Of a stretch of DNA of 64,000 nt, positions 35,875 to 44,033 are shown in pieces. The notes beneath the pieces were generated by a model, which searched no databases, had not been told where the DNA came from, and worked only from the letters and a program-made list of their open reading frames with translations. Position 1 is the stretch's first letter. Each line of letters begins with the position of its first letter. This stretch comes from VFMC01 sp046331225 (GTDB taxonomy: Bacteria; Actinomycetota; Acidimicrobiia; Acidimicrobiales; Ilumatobacteraceae), in NCBI GenBank assembly GCA_046331225.1, contig JAXLRF010000006.1, forward strand, positions 347,721-411,720, given 5' to 3'. The translations under genes and the position numbers were made by a program.

Positions 35875-36572
35875 GCCAGCCCGACGGCACGCGCCCGGCG
35901 GCGGGTGCCCCGATCCGCGTCCTGGTCGTCGACGACCACCCGGTGTTCCGTCTGGGCATGGTGAGCCTGCTCGACTCGCTCGCGACGGTGCAGGTGGTGG
36001 GCGAGGCCGCGTCGGCCGACGAGGCCGTCACCGAGGCCGAGCGCACCGAGCCCGACGTCGTGGTGATGGACCTCAACCTCGGCGGCAGCTCGGGCATCGA
36101 CGCGACCCGCGAGATCTGTCGCCGCCGGCCCGACATGGGCGTGCTCGTCGTGACGATGATGAGCGACGACGACTCGATCTTCGCGGCGATGCGCGCCGGC
36201 GCTCGCGGCTACCTGCTGAAGGGTGCCGCACCGGCCGACATCGAGCGTGCCGTCGTCGCGATCGCGCAGGGCGAGGCGCTGTTCGCCCCGGGTGTCGCCT
36301 CGCGGGCGCTGTCGTTCCTGACCGGTGGTGCCGGCCGAGCGGCGGCGCAGCCCTTCCCCGATCTCACCGATCGCGAGCGCGAGGTGCTCGACCTGGTGGC
36401 CGCCGGCCTCGACAACCTGTCGATCGCCCGCCGGCTCGCGCTCAGCCCCAAGACGGTGCGCAACCACCTGTCGAACATCCTCACCAAGCTGCAGGTGACC
36501 GACCGTGCGCAGGCCATCGTCCGGGCCCGCGAGGCGGGTCTCGGTGGAGCTGCCGGCGACAGTTCGGCCTGA
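35871..36572 (+). CDS. NarL-type response regulator
   Basis: A 233-residue two-component regulator. The receiver domain has VLVVDDHPVFRLGM, the phospho-acceptor Asp67 in VVVMDLNLGG, a conserved Thr in VVTMMS, and Lys in YLLKGA. The C-terminal LuxR-type helix-turn-helix has LTDREREVLDLVAAGLDNLSIARRL and SPKTVRNHLSNILTKL. It is translationally coupled to the kinase gene (GTGA). Its own operon, starting at 32206, is a likely target. Confidence 0.94.
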
Positions 36573-36591
36573 CGCCCGACAGAATGGGCCG

Positions 36592-37338
36592 GTGGACGAG
36601 GCGCGGCTCCGCCAACTGATCGACGGCATCCGCACCGGTGAGGTGTCGCCCGACGCGGCCGTCGCCGAGCTGCGACGGCTGCCCTTCGCCGACGTGGGCG
36701 ACGCGCTGGTCGACCACCACCGTGCCCTGCGCCAGGGACTGCCCGAGGCGATCTACGGACCGGGCAAGTCGCCCGAGCAGTGCGTCCGCATCGTCACCGA
36801 ACTGCTCGATCACGACACCGGGCCGGTGCTGCTCACCCGCACCACCGCCGAGCAACGCGCGGCCGTCCTCGCCGGGCACCCCGACGGGGTCGTGGGGTCC
36901 GGCTGCGTGGCGTGGCGGTTGCCCGAGCCGTATCGGCCGTACCGGGTGCTCGCCGTCAGCGCCGGCACGGCCGACGTGCCCGTGTTGGACGAGGCCGTGT
37001 TCACCTTGCGGGCCTACGGCTTCGAGCCCGATCGGCTCACCGACGTGGGCGTGGCGGGCCTGCACCGGCTGCTCGCGCATCTCGATCGGATCACGTCGGC
37101 CGACGCGGTCGTGGTGGCGGCGGGCATGGAGGGCGCACTCGCCAGTGTGATCGGCGGGCTCACGGCGGTGCCGGTGGTGGCGGTGCCCACCAGCGTCGGG
37201 TACGGCTCGGGGCTCGAGGGCGTCACGGCGCTGTTGGCGATGCACGCATCGTGCGCGAGTGGCATCACGGTGGTGGGCATCGACAACGGCTTCGGGGCCG
37301 CGTGCGCGATCGCCCGTGCGCTGCGGGTGCCGGGATGA
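36592..37338 (+). CDS. larB: Nickel-pincer cofactor biosynthesis protein LarB
   Basis: A 248-residue enzyme of the AIR carboxylase-like family. LarB carboxylates and hydrolyses nicotinic acid adenine dinucleotide as the first step of nickel-pincer nucleotide synthesis. Diagnostic stretches are EAIYGPGKSPEQ, VGSGCVAWRL, VSAGTADVPVLDEA and GMEGALASVIGGL with VPTSVGYG. The GTG at 36592 was chosen because the frame upstream runs inside the response-regulator gene. It overlaps larC by four bases (ATGA). The sulfur-inserting partner LarE is not in this window. Confidence 0.93.
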   Translation: MDEARLRQLIDGIRTGEVSPDAAVAELRRLPFADVGDALVDHHRALRQGLPEAIYGPGKSPEQCVRIVTELLDHDTGPVLLTRTTAEQRAAVLAGHPDGVVGSGCVAWRLPEPYRPYRVLAVSAGTADVPVLDEAVFTLRAYGFEPDRLTDVGVAGLHRLLAHLDRITSADAVVVAAGMEGALASVIGGLTAVPVVAVPTSVGYGSGLEGVTALLAMHASCASGITVVGIDNGFGAACAIARALRVPG

Positions 37339-38624
37339 CACGCACGGCCTGGTTCCACTGCTTCGCGGGCACGGCGGGCGACATGACCATGGGCGCACTG
37401 GTGCACGCCGGCGCCGATCCGGTGCAGGTGATGTCGATCGTCGCGGCGTTGCCGCTCGACGGCTATCTGCTCACCTTCGAGCCGGTGCTGCGCTGCGGCA
37501 TCGCCGCCACGCACGCCCTCGTGGTGGTCGACGACCACGACCATCACGACCATCACGACCATCACGACCATCACGACCATCACGACCCTCACGACCATCA
37601 CGACCATCACGACCACGAGCACGAGCACGCGCCGCACCGGCCGTACCGGCTGATCCGCGAGCTGCTCGACGCCGCGCCGCTGCCCGAACGGGTGCGCGAT
37701 CGGGCCCAGCGCACGTTCCGCGTGCTCGCCGAGGTCGAGGGACGCATGCACCGCATGCACCCCGACGACGTCGAGTTCCACGAGGTCGGTGCCGTCGACG
37801 CGATCGTCGACGTGGTCGGCGCGTGTGCCGCGCTCGAGGTGCTCGGCATCGACCGCATCGTGTGCAGCCCGATCACCGTCGGCCAGGGCAGGGTGCGCGC
37901 GGCCCACGGCGAGCTGCCCAACCCGGCGCCCGCCGTCGTCGACCTGCTCGCCACCCGCAACGCCCCGAGCCGCGGCATCGACGACCACCGCGAGCTCGCC
38001 ACCCCCACCGGCGTGGCGCTGATGGTGGCACTCGCCGACGAGTTCGGACCGATGCCTGCGATGCAGGTGGCGTCCGTCGGGTACGGCGCCGGCACGCGCG
38101 ACGTGCCCGGTCGACCGAACGTGGTGCAGGTGGTCGTCGGCGACAGCGCCGATGCGGCAGCGCCGTCACCGGCGGGTGGTCAGCCGGTCGAACTGCTCGA
38201 GTGCAACGTCGACGACGTCACCGGCGAGGTGATCGCGCACACGATCGCCCAACTGCTCGCCGCCGGCGCGCACGACGCGTGGGCCACGCCGATCGTGATG
38301 AAGAAGGGCCGTCCCGCCGTCACCGTGCACGCGCTGTGCGACCGCGCCCATCTCGACACCGTGCGCGCCGTGATGGTGGCCGAGACCGGCACGCTCGGGG
38401 TACGTGGCAGCACCCTGCACCGCTGGCCGCAGCAGCGCCACGAGTCGAGCGTCGAGGTCGACGGCCACCGCGTGCGGCTCAAGCTGGCGGCCGGCCGCGT
38501 GAAAGTCGAGCACGACGACGCCGCCGCGGCGGCACAGGCGCTCGGGTTGCCGCTGCGGGTGGTGATGGAGCGAGCGCTCGCTCAGGCCAACGCCGAGGCG
38601 ACCAGCGACGCGATGCCGTCCTGA
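37335..38624 (+). CDS. larC: Nickel insertion protein LarC, single reading frame
   Basis: A 429-residue LarC, the CTP-dependent cyclometallase that inserts nickel into the pincer cofactor. The N-terminal FHCFAGTAGDMTMGAL, VEFHEVGAVDAIVDVVG, GELPNPAPAVVDLL and TPTGVALMVALAD are typical, as is ECNVDDVTGE later. Residues about 65-98 are a His/Asp-rich metal-binding stretch coded by tandem gaccatcac units. In some lactobacilli LarC needs a programmed frameshift; here it is one uninterrupted frame. Its 3' end overlaps the convergent thioredoxin-like gene by 43 bases. Confidence 0.94.
   Translation: MTRTAWFHCFAGTAGDMTMGALVHAGADPVQVMSIVAALPLDGYLLTFEPVLRCGIAATHALVVVDDHDHHDHHDHHDHHDHHDPHDHHDHHDHEHEHAPHRPYRLIRELLDAAPLPERVRDRAQRTFRVLAEVEGRMHRMHPDDVEFHEVGAVDAIVDVVGACAALEVLGIDRIVCSPITVGQGRVRAAHGELPNPAPAVVDLLATRNAPSRGIDDHRELATPTGVALMVALADEFGPMPAMQVASVGYGAGTRDVPGRPNVVQVVVGDSADAAAPSPAGGQPVELLECNVDDVTGEVIAHTIAQLLAAGAHDAWATPIVMKKGRPAVTVHALCDRAHLDTVRAVMVAETGTLGVRGSTLHRWPQQRHESSVEVDGHRVRLKLAAGRVKVEHDDAAAAAQALGLPLRVVMERALAQANAEATSDAMPS
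37532..37629 (+). repeat. Tandem gaccatcac repeats coding His/Asp tract in LarC
   Basis: About nine to ten 9-base units, mostly perfect, encode repeated Asp-His-His and shift to Glu-His at the end. Length variation here would change the number of nickel-binding histidines. Confidence 0.85.
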
Positions 38625-39298
38625 CCGAGCTCGCCCGACCAGCGCACGATCACCTTGCCGTCGGTACCGATGATCACGCCGAAGGGGAACCCCGACACGC
38701 CGAACGCCTGGGCGGCGTCGTAGTCCTCGCTGTCGGCGAGCACCGGCCATGTCCAGTCCATGGTCTTCACCCAGTCCGAGGGCGGGTAGTTGGGACGGCT
38801 GGGGTCGACGGCGGTGGTGACCGCGATCACCTGTAGGTCGGCGGGCACGTCGCCCGAGTCGCGCCAGGCGTTGAGCTCGGGCACCTCGCGGTTGCAGTGC
38901 GGGCACCAGTGCGCCAGGAACACCAGCATCACCGGCCCCTTCGACGGGTCGACCACGACCGGCGTGCCGTCGAAGAAGTAGCCGGAGATCTTCGGCGCAG
39001 CGGTGCCCACGGCCGGGTCGTCGGTGCCGGGCTGCAGCGGAGCGAGCGGGGTACCCTCGACCGTGACCGGCCAGGTCTGGGCGAGCTGCCCGGGCGCCGC
39101 GGTGGCGGTCGTGCCGCCGTCGCTCGCGCCGGGGGCCTCGGTGGTGACGGTGCCGACCGTGACCTCGGTGTCGTCGTCGCCCGCCGTGAGCGCGGCGATC
39201 CCGGCCACCAGCACCACCACCGCGCCGAGGGCCACCCACAGCCAGAGCAGCTTGGGCTTGGTGGGCTTCGCGCCGGGCGGCGGCGGGATGTCAGACAT
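38582..39298 (-). CDS. Membrane-anchored thioredoxin-like (TlpA type) protein
   Basis: A 238-residue protein. Residues 1-40 hold a cytoplasmic Pro/Lys stretch and one transmembrane anchor, followed by an acidic Thr-rich linker. The thioredoxin fold starts near residue 97 (GTAAPKISGYFFDG), with the active-site Cys132-Pro-His-Cys135 in HWCPHCNREVPEL and the cis-Pro in GVSGFPFGVI. It should oxidise, isomerise or reduce extracytoplasmic cysteines. Its start overlaps the DsbB gene by eight bases, so the pair likely form one oxidative-folding unit. CPHC is typical of DsbA-like oxidants. Confidence 0.9.
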   Translation of the reverse strand: MSDIPPPPGAKPTKPKLLWLWVALGAVVVLVAGIAALTAGDDDTEVTVGTVTTEAPGASDGGTTATAAPGQLAQTWPVTVEGTPLAPLQPGTDDPAVGTAAPKISGYFFDGTPVVVDPSKGPVMLVFLAHWCPHCNREVPELNAWRDSGDVPADLQVIAVTTAVDPSRPNYPPSDWVKTMDWTWPVLADSEDYDAAQAFGVSGFPFGVIIGTDGKVIVRWSGELGQDGIASLVASALA

Positions 39299-39851
39299 CG
39301 GTGTCCTCCAACGAGTCGGTGAGGGCGAGCGAGGGGTCGTCGTCGGGGACGAAGATCATCAGCGCCAGGATCGCGGCGAACCCGCAGAGCGCCGAGAACG
39401 ACAGCGTCACGAAGCCGAACTCCCGGTACCAGATGGCGGTGCACGGCACCGTGAGGCTGCACACGCTGGTCTCGAGCTGTGGGTACCACTCGAGCAGGTA
39501 GTGGTAGATCGACACGCACGCACCGAGGCCGGTGAGGCTCACCACGTACCAGCGCACCGACCGGTCGCGCCGGATCGCCGCCTGCAACAGCACGATCGCC
39601 GTCGAGTACATCGCGATCCGCTGGTACCAGCACAGCTTGCAGGGCTCGAAGTGCTGCGACTCGCTGAAGTAGAGGCTGCCGACCATGGCCGTCGCGGCGA
39701 TGGCGAACGCCAGCCAGCGCTTGGCCGGTGCGAGGTGGCCGAGCCATGGCCGACCGGCGGGGACGAGGCGGAGCACCACGATCAGCACGGCCAGCACGGC
39801 AGCGACGAGCGCGAGCAACGAGAAGAAACGCTCGGCGGCCGACAACGACAT
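39291..39851 (-). CDS. dsbB: Disulfide bond formation protein DsbB/BdbC
   Basis: A 186-residue membrane protein with about five hydrophobic segments. The first periplasmic-side Cys pair is Cys71-x-x-Cys74 in EPCKLCWYQR, and the second is Cys131/Cys137 in SVCSLTVPC. Both are characteristic of DsbB and BdbC, which pass electrons from the DsbA-like partner to quinone. Many actinobacteria use VKOR instead, so a DsbB-type protein is notable. It overlaps the thioredoxin-like gene. A CAGACT hexamer six bases before the ATG suggests a leaderless start. Confidence 0.9.
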   Translation of the reverse strand: MSLSAAERFFSLLALVAAVLAVLIVVLRLVPAGRPWLGHLAPAKRWLAFAIAATAMVGSLYFSESQHFEPCKLCWYQRIAMYSTAIVLLQAAIRRDRSVRWYVVSLTGLGACVSIYHYLLEWYPQLETSVCSLTVPCTAIWYREFGFVTLSFSALCGFAAILALMIFVPDDDPSLALTDSLEDTDV

Positions 39852-39977
39852 GCGTCAAGTCTGCCTGCTCCGACCCCCGCTGCGTCGCGCGCCCACACCC
39901 GATCGGCGGGCCGTGCACCCGTCGGGGTCCGCCCCGGTGCCTGCACCGTCGCGCCGCCGCACTGGCATGATGCAGCC

Positions 39978-40832
39978 GTGAACACCGAGCACCGGGCGCC
40001 TGGCGCGCCCATCGTCCCCGTGGTGGTCGACGATGCGTTCCTGGCGGCGCATCCCGAGGCGGTCGTCGTCGACGTGCGTTGGTACCTCGACGGTCGCGAC
40101 GGTCGTGCCGCGTACGAGGCCGGTCACCTGCCCGGCGCGGTGTGGGTCGACCTCGAGCACCAGCTGGCCGACCACGGGGCCCCGGTCACCGAGGGCCGTC
40201 ATCCGTTGCCCACCCCCGCTCACTTCGCCGCGGCCATGGGCTCGCTCGGCATCGGCGACGACACGCTGGTGGTCGCCTACGACGACACGGGTGGGCTCAC
40301 CGCCGGCCGACTCGTCGTGATGTTGCGGATGCTCGGTCGCGAGGCGGCGCTGCTCGACGGCGGTCTCGGCGCCTGGGCGGGCGAGGTGCACACCGGGTGG
40401 GTCGAGCCCACCCCGACGACGTGCACCGCGGCGCCCTGGCCGGCCGACCGGCTCGCGTCGGCCGACGACACCGTGGCCGTGGCCACCGGTGACGGGGTGG
40501 TGATCGACGCCCGCGCCCGCGAGCGCTTCACCGGCGAGGTCACCCAGATCGATCCGCGCCCCGGCCACATCCCGGGTGCCTCGTGCGCGCCGTGGGCGGC
40601 GGTCCTCGGAGCGGACGGGCGGTTCCGCTCGCCCGACGAGCTGCGCCGCTACTACGCCGGGCTCGGCATCGACGCCGACACCCCGACGGTCGCGTACTGC
40701 GGCTCGGGCGTGAGCGCGTGCATGAACATCGTCGCGATGGAGCTCGCCGGCCTGCCGCCCGCACGGCTGTTCGTGGCGAGCTGGTCCGGGTGGTCCGCCG
40801 ATCCGGACCGTCCCGCCGAGCTCGGCGCATGA
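39978..40832 (+). CDS. Tandem-rhodanese sulfurtransferase
   Basis: A 284-residue protein with two rhodanese domains. The N-terminal copy (DVRWYLDGRDGRAAYEAGHLPGA) has Asp-Thr-Gly-Gly in place of an active Cys loop and is inactive, as is usual. The C-terminal copy has the active loop CGSGVSAC after PTVAY. It moves sulfane sulfur from thiosulfate or mercaptopyruvate to cyanide or thiols. The GTG start follows a CATGAT hexamer by six bases. The stop overlaps the ATG of the ABC permease gene by three bases. Confidence 0.9.
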   Translation: MNTEHRAPGAPIVPVVVDDAFLAAHPEAVVVDVRWYLDGRDGRAAYEAGHLPGAVWVDLEHQLADHGAPVTEGRHPLPTPAHFAAAMGSLGIGDDTLVVAYDDTGGLTAGRLVVMLRMLGREAALLDGGLGAWAGEVHTGWVEPTPTTCTAAPWPADRLASADDTVAVATGDGVVIDARARERFTGEVTQIDPRPGHIPGASCAPWAAVLGADGRFRSPDELRRYYAGLGIDADTPTVAYCGSGVSACMNIVAMELAGLPPARLFVASWSGWSADPDRPAELGA

Positions 40833-42520
40833 CCGCCACCACCGACCTGCCCTCGGCCGCACCTGCGGTGCCGGTCACCACGGGTGTGGCCGCGATGCAC
40901 GAGCTGCGCGCCACCCGCAAACGCCACCGTCTGGGCGATCTCGAGTGGTTCGACGCGGCGTACAAGGTCTACGTCGTCGGCCTGTTCGGCGGCATCGTGC
41001 TGCTCTGGCTGAGCGACCTGGTGGGCGACGACGAGCTCACCGTGGCGCAGGCGGCCGACGTGGGCCGCCACGGCCCAGCGGTGTTGGGGATGGTGGCCGT
41101 GGTGGCGCTCGCGCTCGGGTTGCGCAGCGGTTCGCAGGGCGGCCCGCTCGCGCTCGAGGCGGCCGACGTGACGCACGTGATGCTCGCCCCGGTCGATCGG
41201 CGTTCGGCACTGATGCGGCCGACGATCCAGCGCGTACGCAGCGCGGCGTTCGCCGGCGGCGGCGTGGCCGCGTGCCTCGCGCAGCTCGCCGGCCGCCGCC
41301 TCCCCGGCACGCCGATCGCCTGGTTCGCCGCCGGTGTGCTGTTCGGGGTGGTCGTGTCGTTCCTGTGGGTCGGCGGTGCGCTGGTGGCGCACGCGCTGCA
41401 CCTCCCCCTCGTGGTGAGCACCGTGGTCGGCATCGCGCTGATGGCGTGGCAGGGCGCGGCGATCGGCACCGACGTGCCCGGCCCGGCCGACACGTTCGGC
41501 AGCATCGGCCTGTGGGGCTGGCGCCAGCGGGCGATCGACGTGGTGCCGATGGTGGCCGCGGTCGGGCTGGTGGTGGCCGGCGTGGTGCTGGTGGCACGCA
41601 CCTCGCTCGAGGCGCTCGCACGCCGCAGCAGCCTCGTCGCGCAGCTGCGCTTCGCGGTCACGATGCAGGACCTGCGCACGGTGATCCTCCTGCGCCGCCA
41701 GCTGTCGTACGAACACACCCGCAAGCGGCCGTGGATCCGCCTGCGGCCCACCGGTCGCGGCTCGGTGGTGTGGCGCCGTGGCTGGCACAGCCTGTTGCGT
41801 CTGCCGGTCGGCCGGCTGGTGCGCATGCTCGGCCTCACGCTGGTGGCCGCCGGATGCCAGGTGGCGGTGGTGCACGGCACCAAGCCGGCGATCTTCGGCA
41901 CACTGGTCTGCACGTTCGTGCTCGGCCTCGAGGTGCTCGAGCCGCTCTCGCAAGAGGTCGACCAGCCAGATCGCACCGACAGCTTCCCGGTGGTACGCGG
42001 CGAGCTGATGTTCCAGCACCTGGCCGCGCCCGCCGTGTTGCTCGTGCCGTTCGTGCTGATCGGTGCGGCCGCAGCGGTCGGCATCGATGCGGTGGTCACC
42101 GACGGCGAACGCGTGAGCGCGGCGATCCCGGTGGCGTTGTTGCTCGCCCTGGCTGCGGTGCTCACCGGTGCAGCCGGCGCCACGATCAGCGTGGTGCGCG
42201 ACGCCCCCGATCCGCTGGCCGGCAACTCGTCCGAGATGTTCATGCCGCCCGAGATGGCCGGCATGACCACGGTCCTGCGCACGCTCATCCCGCTGATCGT
42301 CAGCGCGGTCGGTGCGGCGATGGCGCTCGGGGTGCGCAGCGCGCTCGTCGATGGCACCACCGACCCGATCGCCAACGCGGTCCGCGGCGCGGTCGCCGCC
42401 GTGCTGGTCGCCGCAGCCGTCGCCACCTGGGTGCGCTTCCGCGATCGGCTGCGCGCCCGCTTCCGTGCCTTCATGGCCGAGGGCCGCGAGGCCACCCAGC
42501 AGCAACGAGCCCGGTACTGA
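40829..42520 (+). CDS. ABC transporter permease, large multi-pass
   Basis: A 563-residue membrane protein with about twelve hydrophobic segments in two blocks (residues 45-270 and 330-545), joined by a basic cytoplasmic region (RRQLSYEHTRKRPWIRLRPTGRG). The architecture suits a fused ABC-2-type exporter permease. The ATP-binding subunit follows 21 bases later and is its likely partner. Translational overlap with the sulfurtransferase suggests co-expression, although no functional link is evident. The transported substrate is unknown. Confidence 0.75.
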   Translation: MTATTDLPSAAPAVPVTTGVAAMHELRATRKRHRLGDLEWFDAAYKVYVVGLFGGIVLLWLSDLVGDDELTVAQAADVGRHGPAVLGMVAVVALALGLRSGSQGGPLALEAADVTHVMLAPVDRRSALMRPTIQRVRSAAFAGGGVAACLAQLAGRRLPGTPIAWFAAGVLFGVVVSFLWVGGALVAHALHLPLVVSTVVGIALMAWQGAAIGTDVPGPADTFGSIGLWGWRQRAIDVVPMVAAVGLVVAGVVLVARTSLEALARRSSLVAQLRFAVTMQDLRTVILLRRQLSYEHTRKRPWIRLRPTGRGSVVWRRGWHSLLRLPVGRLVRMLGLTLVAAGCQVAVVHGTKPAIFGTLVCTFVLGLEVLEPLSQEVDQPDRTDSFPVVRGELMFQHLAAPAVLLVPFVLIGAAAAVGIDAVVTDGERVSAAIPVALLLALAAVLTGAAGATISVVRDAPDPLAGNSSEMFMPPEMAGMTTVLRTLIPLIVSAVGAAMALGVRSALVDGTTDPIANAVRGAVAAVLVAAAVATWVRFRDRLRARFRAFMAEGREATQQQRARY

Positions 42521-42541
42521 CGGGCCGGCGAGAGGATCACG

Positions 42542-43264
42542 ATGAACGCCCCACGCCCCGCTCCGTCGAACAGCGCCGCGCTGTCCGTGCGCGGGCTCAC
42601 CAAGTCGTACGGCGCCCGAGACGAGGACGAGCGCCCGGCGCTCTCGCCGCTCACGCTCGAGGTGCCCCACGGTCAGCTCGTCGCGCTGGTCGGGCACAAC
42701 GGCAGCGGCAAGACCACGTTCATGCGCATGGTGGCCGGCCTGCTCGATCCCACCGGTGGGTCGGTCTCGGTGCACGGACGCGACCGCGGTTCGATCGAGG
42801 CGCGCGCCCACCTCGCCTACCTGGCCGACCAGCCGACCTTCTACGACGACCTCTCGCTGCGCGAACACCTCGAGTACGTGGCCCGCATGCACGGCGTCAC
42901 CGACTGGCAGGGCGAGGCCGAACGACTGGTCGGCCACCTGGGCCTCGCCGAACGGATGGAGCAGCTCCCCACCACCTTCAGCCGCGGCCTGCGCCAGAAG
43001 GCGGCGATCGCGCTGGCGTTCGTGCGGCCGTTCGACCTGCTCCTCGTCGACGAGCCCTTCGTCGGTCTCGATCAGGCGGGCAAGGAGGCCCTGCTCGCCC
43101 TGTTCGACGAGGCCCACGCGCGTGGCGCCACGCTGGTGGTGGCCACGCACGAGCTCACGTTCGTGCACCGCGCCGACCGTCTGATCGCCCTGGCCGACGG
43201 CGAGGTGCGCTACGACGGCAGCCCCGGTGACGCCGACGTGACGTCACTGGTGTTCCACACCTAG
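42542..43264 (+). CDS. ABC transporter ATP-binding protein
   Basis: A 240-residue ATPase with Walker A GHNGSGKTTF, a signature region FSRGLRQKAAIALAF, Walker B LLLVDEPFVGLD and an H-loop His in ATHEL. The SRGLRQK form of the signature is common in ABC-2 exporters and is not a defect. A GAGAGG ribosome site precedes the ATG, 21 bases after the permease stop. The two proteins should form one exporter. A non-coding stretch and a DUF2510 gene follow. Confidence 0.92.
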   Translation: MNAPRPAPSNSAALSVRGLTKSYGARDEDERPALSPLTLEVPHGQLVALVGHNGSGKTTFMRMVAGLLDPTGGSVSVHGRDRGSIEARAHLAYLADQPTFYDDLSLREHLEYVARMHGVTDWQGEAERLVGHLGLAERMEQLPTTFSRGLRQKAAIALAFVRPFDLLLVDEPFVGLDQAGKEALLALFDEAHARGATLVVATHELTFVHRADRLIALADGEVRYDGSPGDADVTSLVFHT

Positions 43265-43361
43265 CCCGTCACGACCCCCGGCCACCCGTCGGGACCCACG
43301 CGGAGGAGCCACGCTCGGGCGCGACGTGCCCACGCTGAGCGAACTGCCTTGACGATTGCGT

Positions 43362-43367
43362 TAGCAT
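43362..43367 (+). promoter_or_regulatory. -10 hexamer TAGCAT, leaderless start
   Basis: TAGCAT fits TANNNT and is 8 bases before the ATG at 43376. It lies in one of the more AT-rich intergenic patches of the window (TTGACGATTGCG just upstream). Confidence 0.5.
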
Positions 43368-43375
43368 CCTCGCCC

Positions 43376-43918
43376 ATGCAGGAGTTCACCACCGTCAGCT
43401 CGTCCTCGTACGACCCCGCGTCGCTCGCGACCAAGCTCACCGACAAGTCGGCCGAGGGTTGGACCGTGGTGTCGATCGTGTCGACCGGTGGTGACGTCAC
43501 CGCCTTCCTCAGCCGCGAGTCGTCCGGCGTCGCCAGCGCTCTGGCCGCCGAGGCCCCGGCCGCCGCCGTCACGAGCGGTTCGGTCCCGGTGGTCAGCGGT
43601 GCGGTGCCGGTGGTCGAGTCGGCTCCGGCACCCGCGCCCGAGCCGGCGGTGTCCGAGCCCGCCGGGTGGGCCGTCGCCCCCGAGCCGCAGCCCGCCACCA
43701 CCTACGACCCGCAGCCGGCCGCCACCAGCTACACGCCGGCCGCCGCCACCTACACGCCGGCTGCCGCCGCTCCTGCTGCGGCCGCCACGCCTGCCGTCCC
43801 CGCCGGGTGGTACGCCGACCCGGCCGGTCGCTTCGAGTTGCGCTACTGGGACGGTGGCACCTGGACCGAGCACGTGTCGCGCGCCGGCCAGCAGTACACC
43901 GATCCGCCCGTGGCCTGA
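43376..43918 (+). CDS. DUF2510 domain protein with Ala/Pro-rich linker
   Basis: A 180-residue protein. Residues 1-45 form a small domain (MQEFTTVSSSSYDP, then GWTVVSIVSTGGDVTAFL) like the DUF4177-type modules. An Ala/Pro/Thr-rich linker with YTPAAATYTPAAA repeats follows. The C-terminal 35 residues are a DUF2510 motif, PAGWYADPAGR then RYWDGGTWTEH, common in actinobacterial envelope proteins. There is no transmembrane segment or signal peptide. The promoter points to its own leaderless transcript. The function is unknown. Confidence 0.78.
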   Translation: MQEFTTVSSSSYDPASLATKLTDKSAEGWTVVSIVSTGGDVTAFLSRESSGVASALAAEAPAAAVTSGSVPVVSGAVPVVESAPAPAPEPAVSEPAGWAVAPEPQPATTYDPQPAATSYTPAAATYTPAAAAPAAAATPAVPAGWYADPAGRFELRYWDGGTWTEHVSRAGQQYTDPPVA

Positions 43919-44019
43919 TCGTCGGCGCCCGTACGTCGCGGGCTCGCGCTGCGTCGCGCTCGCGCACAAAGTGACCTTCGACCCGGCGTGTCTGTGGGCG
44001 CGCTGACGGACACCGCGGC

Positions 44020-44025
44020 TACGGT
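44020..44025 (+). promoter_or_regulatory. -10 hexamer TACGGT, leaderless start
   Basis: TACGGT lies 8 bases before the GTG at 44034 and fits the TANNNT pattern. Confidence 0.4.
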
Positions 44026-44033
44026 CATCGCAC

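Noticed and set aside
37532..37629. Array of short repeats suspected as CRISPR
   Set aside because: The units are 9 bases long with no spacers and are in frame, coding the His/Asp tract of LarC.
42992..43010. ABC signature FSRGLRQK instead of LSGGQ, suspected defect
   Set aside because: SRG-type signature loops are common in ABC-2 exporter ATPases, and Walker A, Walker B and the H-loop are intact.
40652..43168. Open frame of 838 codons on the minus strand
   Set aside because: Antisense to the ABC exporter genes; the protein is repetitive and biased, and the plus-strand genes have full family motifs.
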